Below, one piece after another: positions 50,137 through 60,009 of a DNA stretch of 64,000 nt (the stretch's first letter is position 1; the number at the start of each line of letters is the position of its first letter). The notes under the pieces are model-generated. The model was given only the letters and a program-made list of their open reading frames with translations, was not told where the DNA came from and made no database searches. The position numbers and the translations under genes were made by a program. The stretch comes from Allolobophora icterica (lineage: Eukaryota > Annelida > Clitellata > Crassiclitellata > Lumbricidae): NCBI GenBank assembly GCA_963556255.1, contig OY744608.1:30939154-31003153 (forward strand), given 5' to 3'.

Positions 50137-51054
50137 CAGTGATGGGGTCTCGAGACCGCGGTCTTGGTCTCGAGACCGTCTCGAGACCGAAAACATGTGG
50201 TCTTGGTCTCGGTCTTGGTCTTGAATGTGCCGGTCTTGGTCTTGGTCTTGGTCTTAAAGGTGCGGTCTTGGTCTTGGTCTTGGTCTCGGGCGTCTGGTCT
50301 CGGTCATTTGCCTTTGGTCTCGACCTTGACAGTTTTGTGATATATAGGCCGCTATAGGCAAGCAGCAAGGACAAAAATGCCGCCCCTTACTAAAAACATA
50401 TTTTTCCATTTAATTTCTTATTAATTAATTATATTATTTTTATTTTGCCGGAATTTTCCGCCCATTGAGAACTGCCGCTCTAGGCAGCCACCTACATGTA
50501 TGTCGCCTATACCTAAAGCCAGCACAGTTTGGGTGGGATCGAGAGTGGAGTGTGGGAGTATTTGTTACATGTTGTTGTCGATATGTGCTGGTCTTTGCGA
50601 TCGTTAGTTTTTTTTGCATCCGATCAACATCTGCACCTTTTGAGAGGGTGTTTAGCTGTAGTGGACTCTTCATGAGACCTCACAGGCCAAGACTTCGGGA
50701 AAAAACCTTGTGTGATTTAAATTTGTTCTTATAAAATGTAATAAACGTCTGATTTGAATGATGGGATTAATATGTTACACTTAAATCGAGAATGGCGTTT
50801 ACAGTATTGGTGTTTAAGGCTAAGGTCTTCGTTTTGGACCACAAAGTCTTCGTCTCGGTCTTGTACCATGCGGTCTCGGTCTCGGTCTTGGTCTTGGACC
50901 ATGCGGTCTTGGTCTCGGTCTTGGTCTTGGACCATGCGGTCTTGGTCTCGGTCTTGGTCTTGGACCATGCGGTCTTGGTCTCGGTCTTGGTCTTGCACCA
51001 TGCGGTCTTGGTCTCGGTCTTGGTCTTAGGTTTTTGGTCTTGTGCACAACACTG
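50137..51054 (+). mobile_element. 918-bp hexamer-array hAT element with transposase C-terminal remnant
   Basis: The ends are CAGTGATG on the left and, as reverse complement, CAGTGTTGTGCACAAGACC on the right. The TSD GTATAGAT (50129-50136 and 51055-51062) is exact and fits nTnnnnAn. GGTCTT/GGTCTC arrays lie inside both ends (50150-50320 and 50815-51045); the right array is built of a ~33-bp unit with ACCATGCGGTCTTGG. Between them the plus strand (about 50615-50730) encodes STSAPFERVFSCSGLFMRPH followed by RPRLREKTLCDLNLF, the conserved end of a hAT transposase. The right TIR matches the 25066 family left TIR at 15 of 19 bases, so the two families are related. Confidence 0.9.
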
Positions 51055-51062
51055 GTATAGAT

Positions 51063-51309
51063 GGTATAACAATATGGTACCTTGTGAAACATATTTATTT
51101 TTTTTTTTATTACGAACATTTTTAACGCACGCAAAGTCACACATGAATGCGAACCTGACTCGCAGCAAGTCAGTCGCCAGGATAAGTCCAGTTAGATATC
51201 CAGATGTTTAAAAGCCATTGAAAAGTAGTTTACAGGTGTTCTTAAAGAGATAGAGTTCGATCATCGAACAAGAGATAACTAGGCAATTCCATTCCCTCGG
51301 GGCTGCAAG
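51063..51309. other. short satellite remnant then unassigned sequence
   Basis: GGTATAACAATATGGTACCTTGTGAAACATAT continues the satellite monomer broken at 47279. After a T-run the remainder is not recognised. Confidence 0.5.
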
Positions 51310-52030
51310 ACGAAATGCACGTATAGCCTAGTATTGAGTGGCTAAGGTAGTTTTCAAACTAAGTAGGACGCCTAATTACACAGCAAAATTATACGTTGGA
51401 AAATATACGTATAACACTGATTATGGTTTATTTCTTGCTATAATATACTGTGGTGTAAAATTTATACGTTGCAGAACATATATCACTGAGTGACTACGGT
51501 TAATTTCTTGCTATAATATACTCTGATAAAATAATTATACCTTGGGGAACATATAACACTGAGCGATTATGGTTAGTTTCTTGCTATAATATACTCTGGT
51601 ATACTAATTATACCTTGGGGAACATATAACACTGAGTGAGTATGGTTAAATTCTTGCTATAATATACTGTGGTGTAAAATTTATACGTTGCAGAACATAT
51701 ATCACTGAGTGACTACGGTTAATTTCTTGCTATAATATACTCTGATAAAATAATTATACCTTGGGGAACATATAACACTGAGCGATTATGGTTAGTTTCT
51801 TGCTATAATATACTCTGGTATACTAATTATACCTTGGGGAACATATAACACTGAGTGAGTATGGTTAATTTCTTGCTATAATATACTCTGGTGTTATAAA
51901 TTATACCTTGGGCAACATATAACACTGAGTGACTATGGTTAATTTCTTGCTATAATATACTCTGGTATAAAAGTTATACCTTGGAGAACATATGGTATTG
52001 AGTGGCCAAGGTAGTCTTCTTGCGTGGTGA
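51310..52030. repeat. 73-bp satellite with 219-bp higher-order unit
   Basis: Units read TTCTTGCTATAATATACTCT-GGT-ATAATTATACCTTGGGGAACATATAACACTGAGTGACTATGGTTAAT. A three-unit block of 219 bp repeats almost identically (51432-51650 and 51651-51869). The core (TTATACCTTGGGGAACATAT, CTGAGTGACTATGGTTA) is homologous to part of the 167-bp monomer. Confidence 0.9.
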
Positions 52031-52223
52031 AACGTTGCCTACTCAGGAAAAAAACTATATCAGAATCGGCGTGCATTAGCCCCAAGGCAGTCCCAGTGGT
52101 GGCTACGTATGTCATCTATGACCTTTTAAGCTTTGCGCTATGAATCTAGCACGCATAGGGGCTGAGATACAGAGTGAGTAGCTATGGTGCAGAATATAAT
52201 CATGAGTAGCTAATAGTCGATTC

Positions 52224-52609
<386 letters not shown>

Positions 52610-52834
52610 AGAAGAATTAATTGAATGCCTTCCAAGTATCTGTCAAAGTGCAGCGCATAGAAACGAGAGCAGAAGCTCCTATACTCTTGAGATTCTTTGT
52701 TGTGCGCAACAAATATTTCCTACAGGTTTTGTACCTTTAGAACAAATGTTCAGTTCGATTTAAACCCAGGACACAAAGGTGAAATCACAAATGCATTTAA
52801 TTCATTTGTGATTTCAGAGCACATATAGCAGGCC

Positions 52835-53085
52835 TTCAAGATATCTATTCAGAGGCGATCCCATTCCAACTCCAGCAATAAGGAACAGCTCTCAAATACT
52901 TGTGAAAGGAGTATGCAGTGTCCCTAGTTAAAAGAAGTACAGATCTGAAAGAAGGTTATTCCGTGTGCTTGGCCAACCACTGAAAAGGCACATCGTTGCA
53001 TCTTCAAAATGCGTGTAAAGGGAGGAACAAAAACAACATAAAGACAACCCAAAACGTCTTTGGTCCTCAGTCTCCGGCCTACTGG
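52835..53085 (-). mobile_element. L2-like LINE 3' fragment, head-to-head with the next LINE
   Basis: The minus strand gives CAFSVVGQAHGITFFQ, a degenerate form of the RAFSVVGPSTWNGLP motif. At its 3' end GGGATCGCCTCTGAATAGAT matches the end of the fragments at 2815 and 62590. Confidence 0.6.
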
Positions 53086-53093
53086 GACAGGGC

Positions 53094-54878
53094 ATGTGCT
53101 CAGTGGGTTCTCCTGCCTTTTCTGCTGAGGATTTTCTCCAGGTGATGACACGAAAGATTGCTGATCTTCGAGCAAAGACTCATGATGCCCCTCCTTTGGA
53201 ATTCTCCCACACGGACCACACCTTCGAAGGATTCCGTCCAATCTTTGAAATGGAACTTCATCAAATAATTGGATCATCAAACAAAAAATCATGCGAACTG
53301 GACTCTCTTCCCCTATTTATTTTGGTGAACATATTAGATGATTCAGCTCAATTTCCAGTTTATATATTTAACAGGTCGCTTTCTGAGGGTTGTCTACCTG
53401 CTTCCCAAAAACGGGCTATTGTTTTCTTGACCTTGAAAAGGCAAAACCTTGACCAAAATGCCTGTCAAAATTACCGGCCCATCTCCCATCTTTCTTTCCT
53501 CTCAAAGACCCTTGAAAGACTAGTTTCACTCCAGGTACTCCCCTACTTTGAGCAAGCTGGGCTTCTGCCGGCCGCCCAATCTGGCTTCAGGGGCCACCAT
53601 TTCACCAAAACTGCTCTCTTATCCCTATTGTCTGATATTTATATAGCTATAGATCACTCTCATCTCTCTGTCCTGGTGCTTTTTGATGTCTCATCTGCGT
53701 TTGACATTGTTGACCATGAGATCCTGCTTCAGCGACTGGAACTGTCCTGTGGCCTCTCTGGAGTTCCTCTACTTTGGTTTAAATCATACCTCTCTGACCG
53801 CTCACAGTTGGTTATCCTTGCTGAAACCAGGACTCAGTGGACAGAGGTTCAATTTAGTGTTCCCCAGGGCTCGGTGCTCGGTCCCATCCTATACATCCTC
53901 TTCACTGCTGATATCCCGTCTCTATTTACTAAACATGGGGCAAATGGCCATCTTTATGCAGATGATGCTCAGGCTTTTGTGCATGATCCGCCTACTGATC
54001 AACTATCTCTTGTTCACTCCATTGACATCTTGTCTCTGACCTTTACTACTGGATGTCGACAAACCGTCTCTGCCTCAACACTGCTAAGACTCAGTTGTTC
54101 TGGTTTGGGACTAGGCAGCAGCTTGCTAAACTCGACTACCCATTGCTGACTGAGAAATTCCCTGCTTTCACCTACTCTTCCAACGTTCACGACTTGGGTG
54201 TCACACTGGACTCCTCCCTCACATTCACAGAGCATATCTCCAACATGACTCGCTCCTGCTTCTTTCAACTGAGGCGTCTCAGGGCCTTCAGACGCTTGGT
54301 CTTGCCTTCCGTCTTTACCACTATAGTTCATGCATTTTTCTGCTCTACGCTTGGACTGCTGCAACTTGCTCCTCAGGGGTCTCCCTAAGCAGCCGTCTCT
54401 CCCCCTTCAAACTGTTCTAAATGCTTCTGCTAGGCTCATCACTCGACTCCCCCGCTTTGCCCATATGTCTACCTACATGCTTGATGTCCTGCACTGGCTC
54501 CCTATTGCCGCACACATCCGTTATAAGATCCTCTTCCTTGTCTCTAAATCTCAGCATGGTACTGCTCCGAAATATCTCTTGAACTGTCTGCGAAAGCCGC
54601 TATCTACATCTTCTCGCTCATTGCGCTCTGTAAATCGGCTTGATCTTTTTGTTCCCAGGGCTAAAACTGCCATGACCCAGCACCAGGTGTTTGCTGTAGT
54701 GGGCCCCATGATCTGGAATGACCTTCCCCTCTCTTTAGGGTCAAACTAATTACTGGCTTTTCCGCACCAGTGTTGCGTTCCCTAAAGGCATTTCTGTTTC
54801 CCAGGAACTTATGTGTTGAGAGCACCTATGAATAGTTTCTGTGAGAGGCACTTTATAAATTTCTAGATATAATACAAT
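53094..54878 (+). pseudogene. L2/CR1-like LINE reverse transcriptase, frame-broken
   Basis: The first frame (53094-54149) covers the RT fingers and palm: NACQNYRPISHLSFLSKTLE, VLFDVSSAFDIVDHEILLQR (motif A), FSVPQGSVLGPILYILFTAD (motif B) and LYADDAQ (motif C). The reading then moves to another frame near 54050 (LCLNTAKTQLFWFGTRQQL, DLGVTLDSSLTFTEHISNMT) and back near 54340 (LDCCNLLLRGLPKQPSLPLQ, a typical L2 motif). It ends in VFAVVGPMIWNDLPLSLGSN near 54749. The 3' UTR ends at ACTTTATAAATTTCTAGATA and AATACAAT, where a MITE is inserted. Two frame breaks and missing 5' sequence make it inactive. Confidence 0.85.
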
Positions 54879-55010
54879 CAGAGGTTAAAGTGGAGTGGGA
54901 ACTGTGGGAACGGCGTTCCCACTGCTCTCGAAATTCTTTGCTTGCATTCCCACTGCTCATGCGTGCGTTCCAATGAAACTCAGTGCTCACCCAAACCACT
55001 TTAACCACTG
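54879..55010. mobile_element. 132-bp hAT-like MITE at the LINE 3' end
   Basis: The left end CAGAGGTTAAAGTGG and the reverse complement of the right end, CAGTGGTTAAAGTGG, match 14/15. The flanks AATACAAT and AATACATT agree at 7/8. It carries internal GTTCCCACTGCTC repeats. Confidence 0.85.
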
Positions 55011-55539
55011 AATACATTACAGAACAAGTTCACTTCGAGATGCAGAACAAAGATATCCATAACCAGCCAAACCTGAGATCGGACAGCAAAGCTCCCGCAA
55101 GTAGTCCAGAGCATTCCCTAACTGTCACCGCAAGACTCAGACCGATATCATAAATTCACAACGCAGAGAAATAGGATCACATCATGCATACAATGTGAGA
55201 CAGGATCAACTTTGTTATGCCACCAAAAAGCCTAGCAGCTGCACGTAGCACATGTTCTCGCTGTCTAATTCATCCCAAGGGGAGGCCAATATAAATTGCA
55301 CTGCCATCATGCGTGCATACCCTGGTGTTATAAAAGCAATTTGATGTTCAATATATGTTCAGTTTGATCAGTATCTGCTGGAAAGTACGTTGTTCCTGGT
55401 ACAGGTCTTGTATTTGCCTGGTGTTCATTGACAGTTGTTGGTCCCTTCACCTGAAACTCTACCTCATACTGTTCACAACTGTCCTACTGAGGCTGTGAAC
55501 TCTCAACTGGAAACACTTACCTCTTCAAGTCTGTTTACA
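55011..55539. other. no recognisable feature
   Basis: Mixed sequence; no gene or TIR pair supported. Confidence 0.4.
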
Positions 55540-55612
55540 GTTCTTAATGTTTCCTACTGCTTCAGTGTGCACTTCTGAACTTTGTAAGAAGGGCATATTA
55601 TCAAAGTACAGT

Positions 55613-55663
<51 letters not shown>
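55540..55663 (+). mobile_element. 3' fragment of the SINE-like repeat with (TA)n tail
   Basis: GTGTGCACTTCTGAACTTTG followed by TACAGTTGTA matches 26037-26090 and runs into TA repeats at 55613-55663. Confidence 0.6.
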
Positions 55664-55667
<4 letters not shown>

Positions 55668-55710
55668 TATATATATACATAGTGTAGATATATATATCTA
55701 CACTATGTAT
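55664..55710. repeat. palindrome abutting the transposon
   Basis: The 36 bp at 55675-55710 are a perfect palindrome centred at 55692/55693 (arm ATACATAGTGTAGATATA). The right arm continues on the far side of the hAT element (58331-58337), so the empty site was a ~50-bp perfect palindrome. Confidence 0.9.
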
Positions 55711-58322
55711 TAGGGTGTTTTTATGATGCACATGATTTTTTAAACTCAAAGATCTTTTAACGGCCAGGTCGAATTATCATGCCAATAAGCGTATAAACGC
55801 CATATCCGAAATTATATCGCGATAGCTGAACATTTAGGACTGGCGCAAGGCGACCGAAATTAGGAACCCGGTCACCTGTCTCGGTTTGGCTAAAATTTTA
55901 GACGTTACGATGTCTGTTCTTCGTGTTTTCGATCTTCAACATAATTATAGTAATTAATTAAGCTATTGTGGTTTTCTAGAGGAGACACCTGGTGCTACAT
56001 CAATAGCATGGTACTTAAGGCGAGTTGCTGTCTCCCTTGGTAAGAGTATGTGTTTGATCCCCGAATGAGTTTGTGCCAATCAGATAATGTCATGGTTTCC
56101 GATCGGAGCAATCTGTCTACAACAATCAATGCAGGATCTCTTTGATATTGCACATCAAGATGCCATGACTATAATCAAGATAGAAGAGGATCGGCAGTTT
56201 TTGAAAGCACAGCGTGAGAAAGGACGACGTGGTTCTATGGCAGGCATTGAAGTCAAACTTGCAAAGCAAGAAGAGAGAGAGCGGGCAAGATCAGCAGCAG
56301 TTGCAGAGCGTGAGGAACGATATCGTGCAAGCATGGCGGTAGCGACGGAGGTTTCTCTGTTGGCAACATCATCTGAGGAAGAGGCGTCATCTAATAGCTC
56401 AGAAAGAGAACCAGAACCTTCAACGTCAGCTGGACCACCAAAGCGGCGAAAGGGAACAATCTCTGTAGTTGCCCGTGATGTTGCAGCAGCTCTAGATCGT
56501 ACCAAAACCAGCAGCAGGAATGGCTCTCCCATTTTCTCTAGCAGCAGGAATGGCTCTCCCATTTTCTCTGCTCTCGTTGCATCCAATCTATATGCAGCAC
56601 CAGCTGGTGAGCTGATCATCAGTCCTTCTGCTATCCATCGAGCAAGGAAGGATAACCGTGCAGCCCTAGCAGCTGAGATTCGTGAATCTTTCGATCCGAA
56701 GGTTCCCCTTAGTATCCACTGGGACGGCAAGATCATGCCAGATTTTACAGAAACTGGACGAGTGTGCGTTGATCGTCTTCCAATAATGGTATCTGGTAAG
56801 GATGTGACCAAACTATTGGCCATCCCCAAACTCCAATCCTGGACTGCTGCCTTCATGGCAGATGCGTGTTTGGCCGAGATCAGAAGTTTGGGATTGGAAG
56901 ACAGAATCGTGGCCATGTGTTTCGACACAACGGCGAGTAACACGGGTTGCAAGGGCGGTGTATGCATCAAGCTGGAAACGGAATTAGGAAAAGACCTCTT
57001 GAACCTTGCCTGTCGACATCATGTTTCTGAAATTGTTCTGGAAAAGGTATTTTCACTGCATGATTCTGTAAGGTCTCCAAATTTGGAACTCTTCAGTCAT
57101 TTCCGTGACTTCTGGCCGCAGATCGATCAGACCAAGTATCGCACAGCAATGGAGGATAAAGACGCAGCACAAAGAGTCAAAGAAATTCGAGAGAATGTCA
57201 TCACCTTCGCACTGCAGCAACTGAATGCTGAATACCACAGAGACGACTACGAAGAGCTACTAGAACTAACAGTCATTTTCCTAGGAGGAATTCCACCGAA
57301 AGGAATAAAGTTCAGGTACCCAGGGGCATTTCACCGCGTGCGTTGGATGACACGTGCGGTTTATGCAATCAAAATGTGGCTTTTCAGAGAGCAGTTTCCC
57401 AATCAACAACACCAGAGGGCATCTCGACAATCTTACTCTCAAAAGATGTGGAATCGTCTACTTCGAGTTTCAGTTTTTGTGACCACAACCTACGTGGAGT
57501 ACTGGTTCACCTGCACATCACCCAATGAAGCCCCAAGGAACGATCTTCAATTCTTGAAGGCAATCCATACTTACCGAGACAAGGAAGTCTCACAGGTCGC
57601 CCTAACAGCATTTTCCCGACACCTTTGGTATTTGTCGGAGACCTTGGTTGGCCTCAGCCTTTTTGACGATTCAGTCACCTTCGACGAAAAACAGCGCATG
57701 GTCTATAACATGCGCAACAATCATGGATCCGACGAACCTCCAAAGAGGCTTCCTCCCATACATGATCCATCTACAAAAGCGCTATCTAATTTTTTTACCA
57801 CTTCTACCATCAAACTTTTCCAGCTCCTCAAATTCGATTACGCTATTCTTGATCGAGATCCGCAACAATGGGAGTCAGAGCATTCGTTCAATGAGGCTAA
57901 AGACATCATATCCGCCCTAAGAGTGACGAACGATTTAGCGGAGAGGAGTGGCTCTAATGCAGTCCTTCAATGAAGCCCTGGTTCGAAATGAGGAAGAGAA
58001 ACAATTTGTTCTTCAAATGGTTGAATACCATCGAAATAGATTCCCAAAAGCACTAAAGGGACTAAGTAATGACAAATAACTGAAGGTTCTTGGTTTGCTT
58101 TTGCCTTATTTCTTATGTTTAAGTGTTGAAATTGTTTGGATCTTCGAGAATTACAATGTATGACATTGTTTTCTAAGTGGCAATTTTTCCCGGGCTTTGC
58201 GCCAGTTCTAAATCTCTTTTGATTTTCAACTAATTTGGCAAATGTTAATGTTTCTCAAGGTGGAACACAAAAACAAACTGGCCGATATTAATTTTGAAAC
58301 TTCAAAATATAGACACACCCTA
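55711..58322 (+). mobile_element. complete 2.6-kb hAT-like transposon with perfect TSD
   Basis: The left end TAGGGTGTTTTTAT and the reverse complement of the right end, TAGGGTGTGTCTAT, match 12/14, and TAGGG fits the hAT terminal consensus YARNG. The octamer CTATGTAT is exact at 55703-55710 and 58323-58330 and fits nTnnnnAn. The single large ORF (56087-57973) is the transposase. About 375 bp precede the ORF and could hold a first exon. This is the only autonomous-size DNA transposon in the window. Confidence 0.92.
56087..57973 (+). CDS. hAT-like transposase of an uncharacterised family, late frameshift
   Basis: 628 codons. Residues 30-110 are charged and coiled-coil-like (KLAKQEERERARSAAVAERE). 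A linker follows with a 30-bp tandem duplication (56510-56569) giving SRNGSPIFS twice. The catalytic-type core has SIHWDGK (Asp213), CFDTTASNTG (Asp280), ACRHH (C309-x2-H312, matching the C/DxxH signature of hAT and related transposases) and NDLAER (Glu619). The 339-residue gap between the second Asp and Glu fits the large helical insertion of hAT enzymes. Just after Glu619 (about 57945-57950) a one-base shift ends the frame at 57973. The other frame stays open to TAA at 58077-58079 and encodes a plausible C-terminus (EYHRNRFPKALKGL). No BED finger is visible; the N-terminus may lie in an unseen upstream exon, with an AG at about 56129 a possible acceptor. Similar ORFs are, as I recall, annotated only as uncharacterised in several invertebrates. 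Confidence 0.85.
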   Translation: MSWFPIGAICLQQSMQDLFDIAHQDAMTIIKIEEDRQFLKAQREKGRRGSMAGIEVKLAKQEERERARSAAVAEREERYRASMAVATEVSLLATSSEEEASSNSSEREPEPSTSAGPPKRRKGTISVVARDVAAALDRTKTSSRNGSPIFSSSRNGSPIFSALVASNLYAAPAGELIISPSAIHRARKDNRAALAAEIRESFDPKVPLSIHWDGKIMPDFTETGRVCVDRLPIMVSGKDVTKLLAIPKLQSWTAAFMADACLAEIRSLGLEDRIVAMCFDTTASNTGCKGGVCIKLETELGKDLLNLACRHHVSEIVLEKVFSLHDSVRSPNLELFSHFRDFWPQIDQTKYRTAMEDKDAAQRVKEIRENVITFALQQLNAEYHRDDYEELLELTVIFLGGIPPKGIKFRYPGAFHRVRWMTRAVYAIKMWLFREQFPNQQHQRASRQSYSQKMWNRLLRVSVFVTTTYVEYWFTCTSPNEAPRNDLQFLKAIHTYRDKEVSQVALTAFSRHLWYLSETLVGLSLFDDSVTFDEKQRMVYNMRNNHGSDEPPKRLPPIHDPSTKALSNFFTTSTIKLFQLLKFDYAILDRDPQQWESEHSFNEAKDIISALRVTNDLAERSGSNAVLQ

Positions 58323-58330
58323 CTATGTAT

Positions 58331-59402
58331 ATATATACTGTAGCAATTATATCATCTGCTACATATATCTACATCATCTGCTACATATATCATCTGCTAC
58401 ATATATCTAAACTATATATATACTATATATATACATATATATATATATATATCTACAAAATATATATACTGTGTATATATATGTAGCAGATGATATAATC
58501 AGACTTAAAGACATTTCATAGTAAATGCATTTGACAAGTGCCTGCAGCTAAAGAACTGCTGCCGTCTGGATTTGCCTTCATGAATAGGAGCAAGGACTCG
58601 ATACAAGACTGCATTTCATAACTGGAGCACTTACCATTAAGTTCAACCAGTTTATTCCTATATTTGTTTAACCCTTTGGCGATGAGTGGGATTAGTTTTC
58701 CATGCATTTTAGTACATGCTCGTCATTAAAGTGCTGTCAGCAGCTGAGCATGTTCAAGACACTGCTGTCTCCTGGTATCAGATGCCTTTGAGAGGCGCTA
58801 TAATGTGTGCAGATTATGCAGATACACACATACCTCTGCAAAGGAGTAGGTAGAATTTTAGTTTCTGGCAACGCATGAAAGCCTCGTAAGCTTACAGAAT
58901 TATACTGTAGCAATTTTGACGTATCCTTCCAATGTCAGCTGATCGATTTTGTTTATTTATGGAATCATTCCATGCCAATATATTGACAAGGGTTTCCTGT
59001 ATAGTACTCTCTAAAGACTGATTTCTGCAGTTGTGTGTATGTCCTTGGTAGTGCAAGGGTTTGATAAGGTAATACTCTTACACTATGAGTATTGTAATAT
59101 TTTAGTCATAGCATTATTAAATTAGAAATAAATTAGTTTCCGTTCTTTTTTAGCCATATCCTAATTTGATGGATGCATTTGGTGACTGAACCGAGAGTTT
59201 AGTCTTTGCCGTTTCTAACTCTCAGACTTTAGTGTCAATCAGAGTTATTGCTAATAGTACATGTCTGTATCAGTCCTGCTTACACAGCACCATTTTGTCA
59301 CTCTCGGATATATAAATATTAACAGGTGTAAATTGGTACCAGATATTTTACACTTGTTTTAGGCTAGAGTCTAAAAATTTAAATCTCAGCTCTTTTCCTT
59401 AT
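58331..59402. other. no gene; inverted and TA-rich repeats
   Basis: ATCATCTGCTACATATAT repeats three times near 58350-58400. Its reverse complement is at about 58478-58497, forming a potential hairpin. The rest is AT-rich intergenic or distal NIM1K upstream sequence. Confidence 0.4.
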
Positions 59403-59410
59403 GTCTCTGG

Positions 59411-59579
59411 CAGGGGCGTCTATCCCCCTAAGTCATTGGAGCAACTTCCCCTTCCCCTCTTCTTCCGCCCTCCCCCTTCCTCCCCCTCCTAAAATGGTGG
59501 CACACACATTGACAGATCTCCCCCCCCATTTCATGGATGGAGCATTTGCTCCTAGGTTTCTATGGTGTAGACGCCCCTG
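59411..59579. mobile_element. 169-bp hAT-like MITE just upstream of NIM1K, perfect TSD
   Basis: The TIR CAGGGGCGTCTA is exact for 12 bp at both ends. The octamer GTCTCTGG flanks both sides (59403-59410 and 59580-59587). The terminus resembles that of the element at 14908 (CAGGGGCTTCTATCCC). It ends ~160 bp before the NIM1K start codon. Confidence 0.92.
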
Positions 59580-59738
59580 GTCTCTGGTGACTACTGATAA
59601 TTAGTGACAAATGATAATTAGTGAGCAGCAATTCTTCTACGCATGATATCTTTTGTTATGTGATTCATTAAGTGCTTCTGTTTTGTATTTCTGTAGCTGT
59701 TCCTTGCTGGTTGCTATGGCAGTTGGTCTCCATGAATT

Positions 59739-60009
59739 ATGAAGACCGACGGTGACAATGAGGAAGGATCATTGTCAGATGATGTGAGGTACGATGCTTC
59801 CACTCAGTCTACCTCTAAATTGGTTGTGGAACCACAGCGAGAACGCTACCTTACGATGTACGAGCGACTCTCGTATGAATTGGCTAATGACAGAAAATGC
59901 CAGAAGGAAATAACGCTTGGAAAAAGAATCGGATTCTATCGTCTCAGGGGTCAACTTGGCAGCGGCAATTTCTCTCAAGTCAAACTTGGTGTTCACATAC
60001 TTACAAGAG
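59739..60009 (+). CDS. NIM1K: NIM1K coding exon 1
   Basis: 271 nt, ending in ACAAGAG before donor GTTAAA (60010), in phase 1. It covers the leader and glycine loop up to VHILTR. Retained, the frame would stop at 60012, which confirms the splice. Confidence 0.93.

Noticed and set aside
56155..56970. 271-codon minus-strand frame inside the transposase
   Set aside because: Antisense of the transposase ORF; no recognisable domain.
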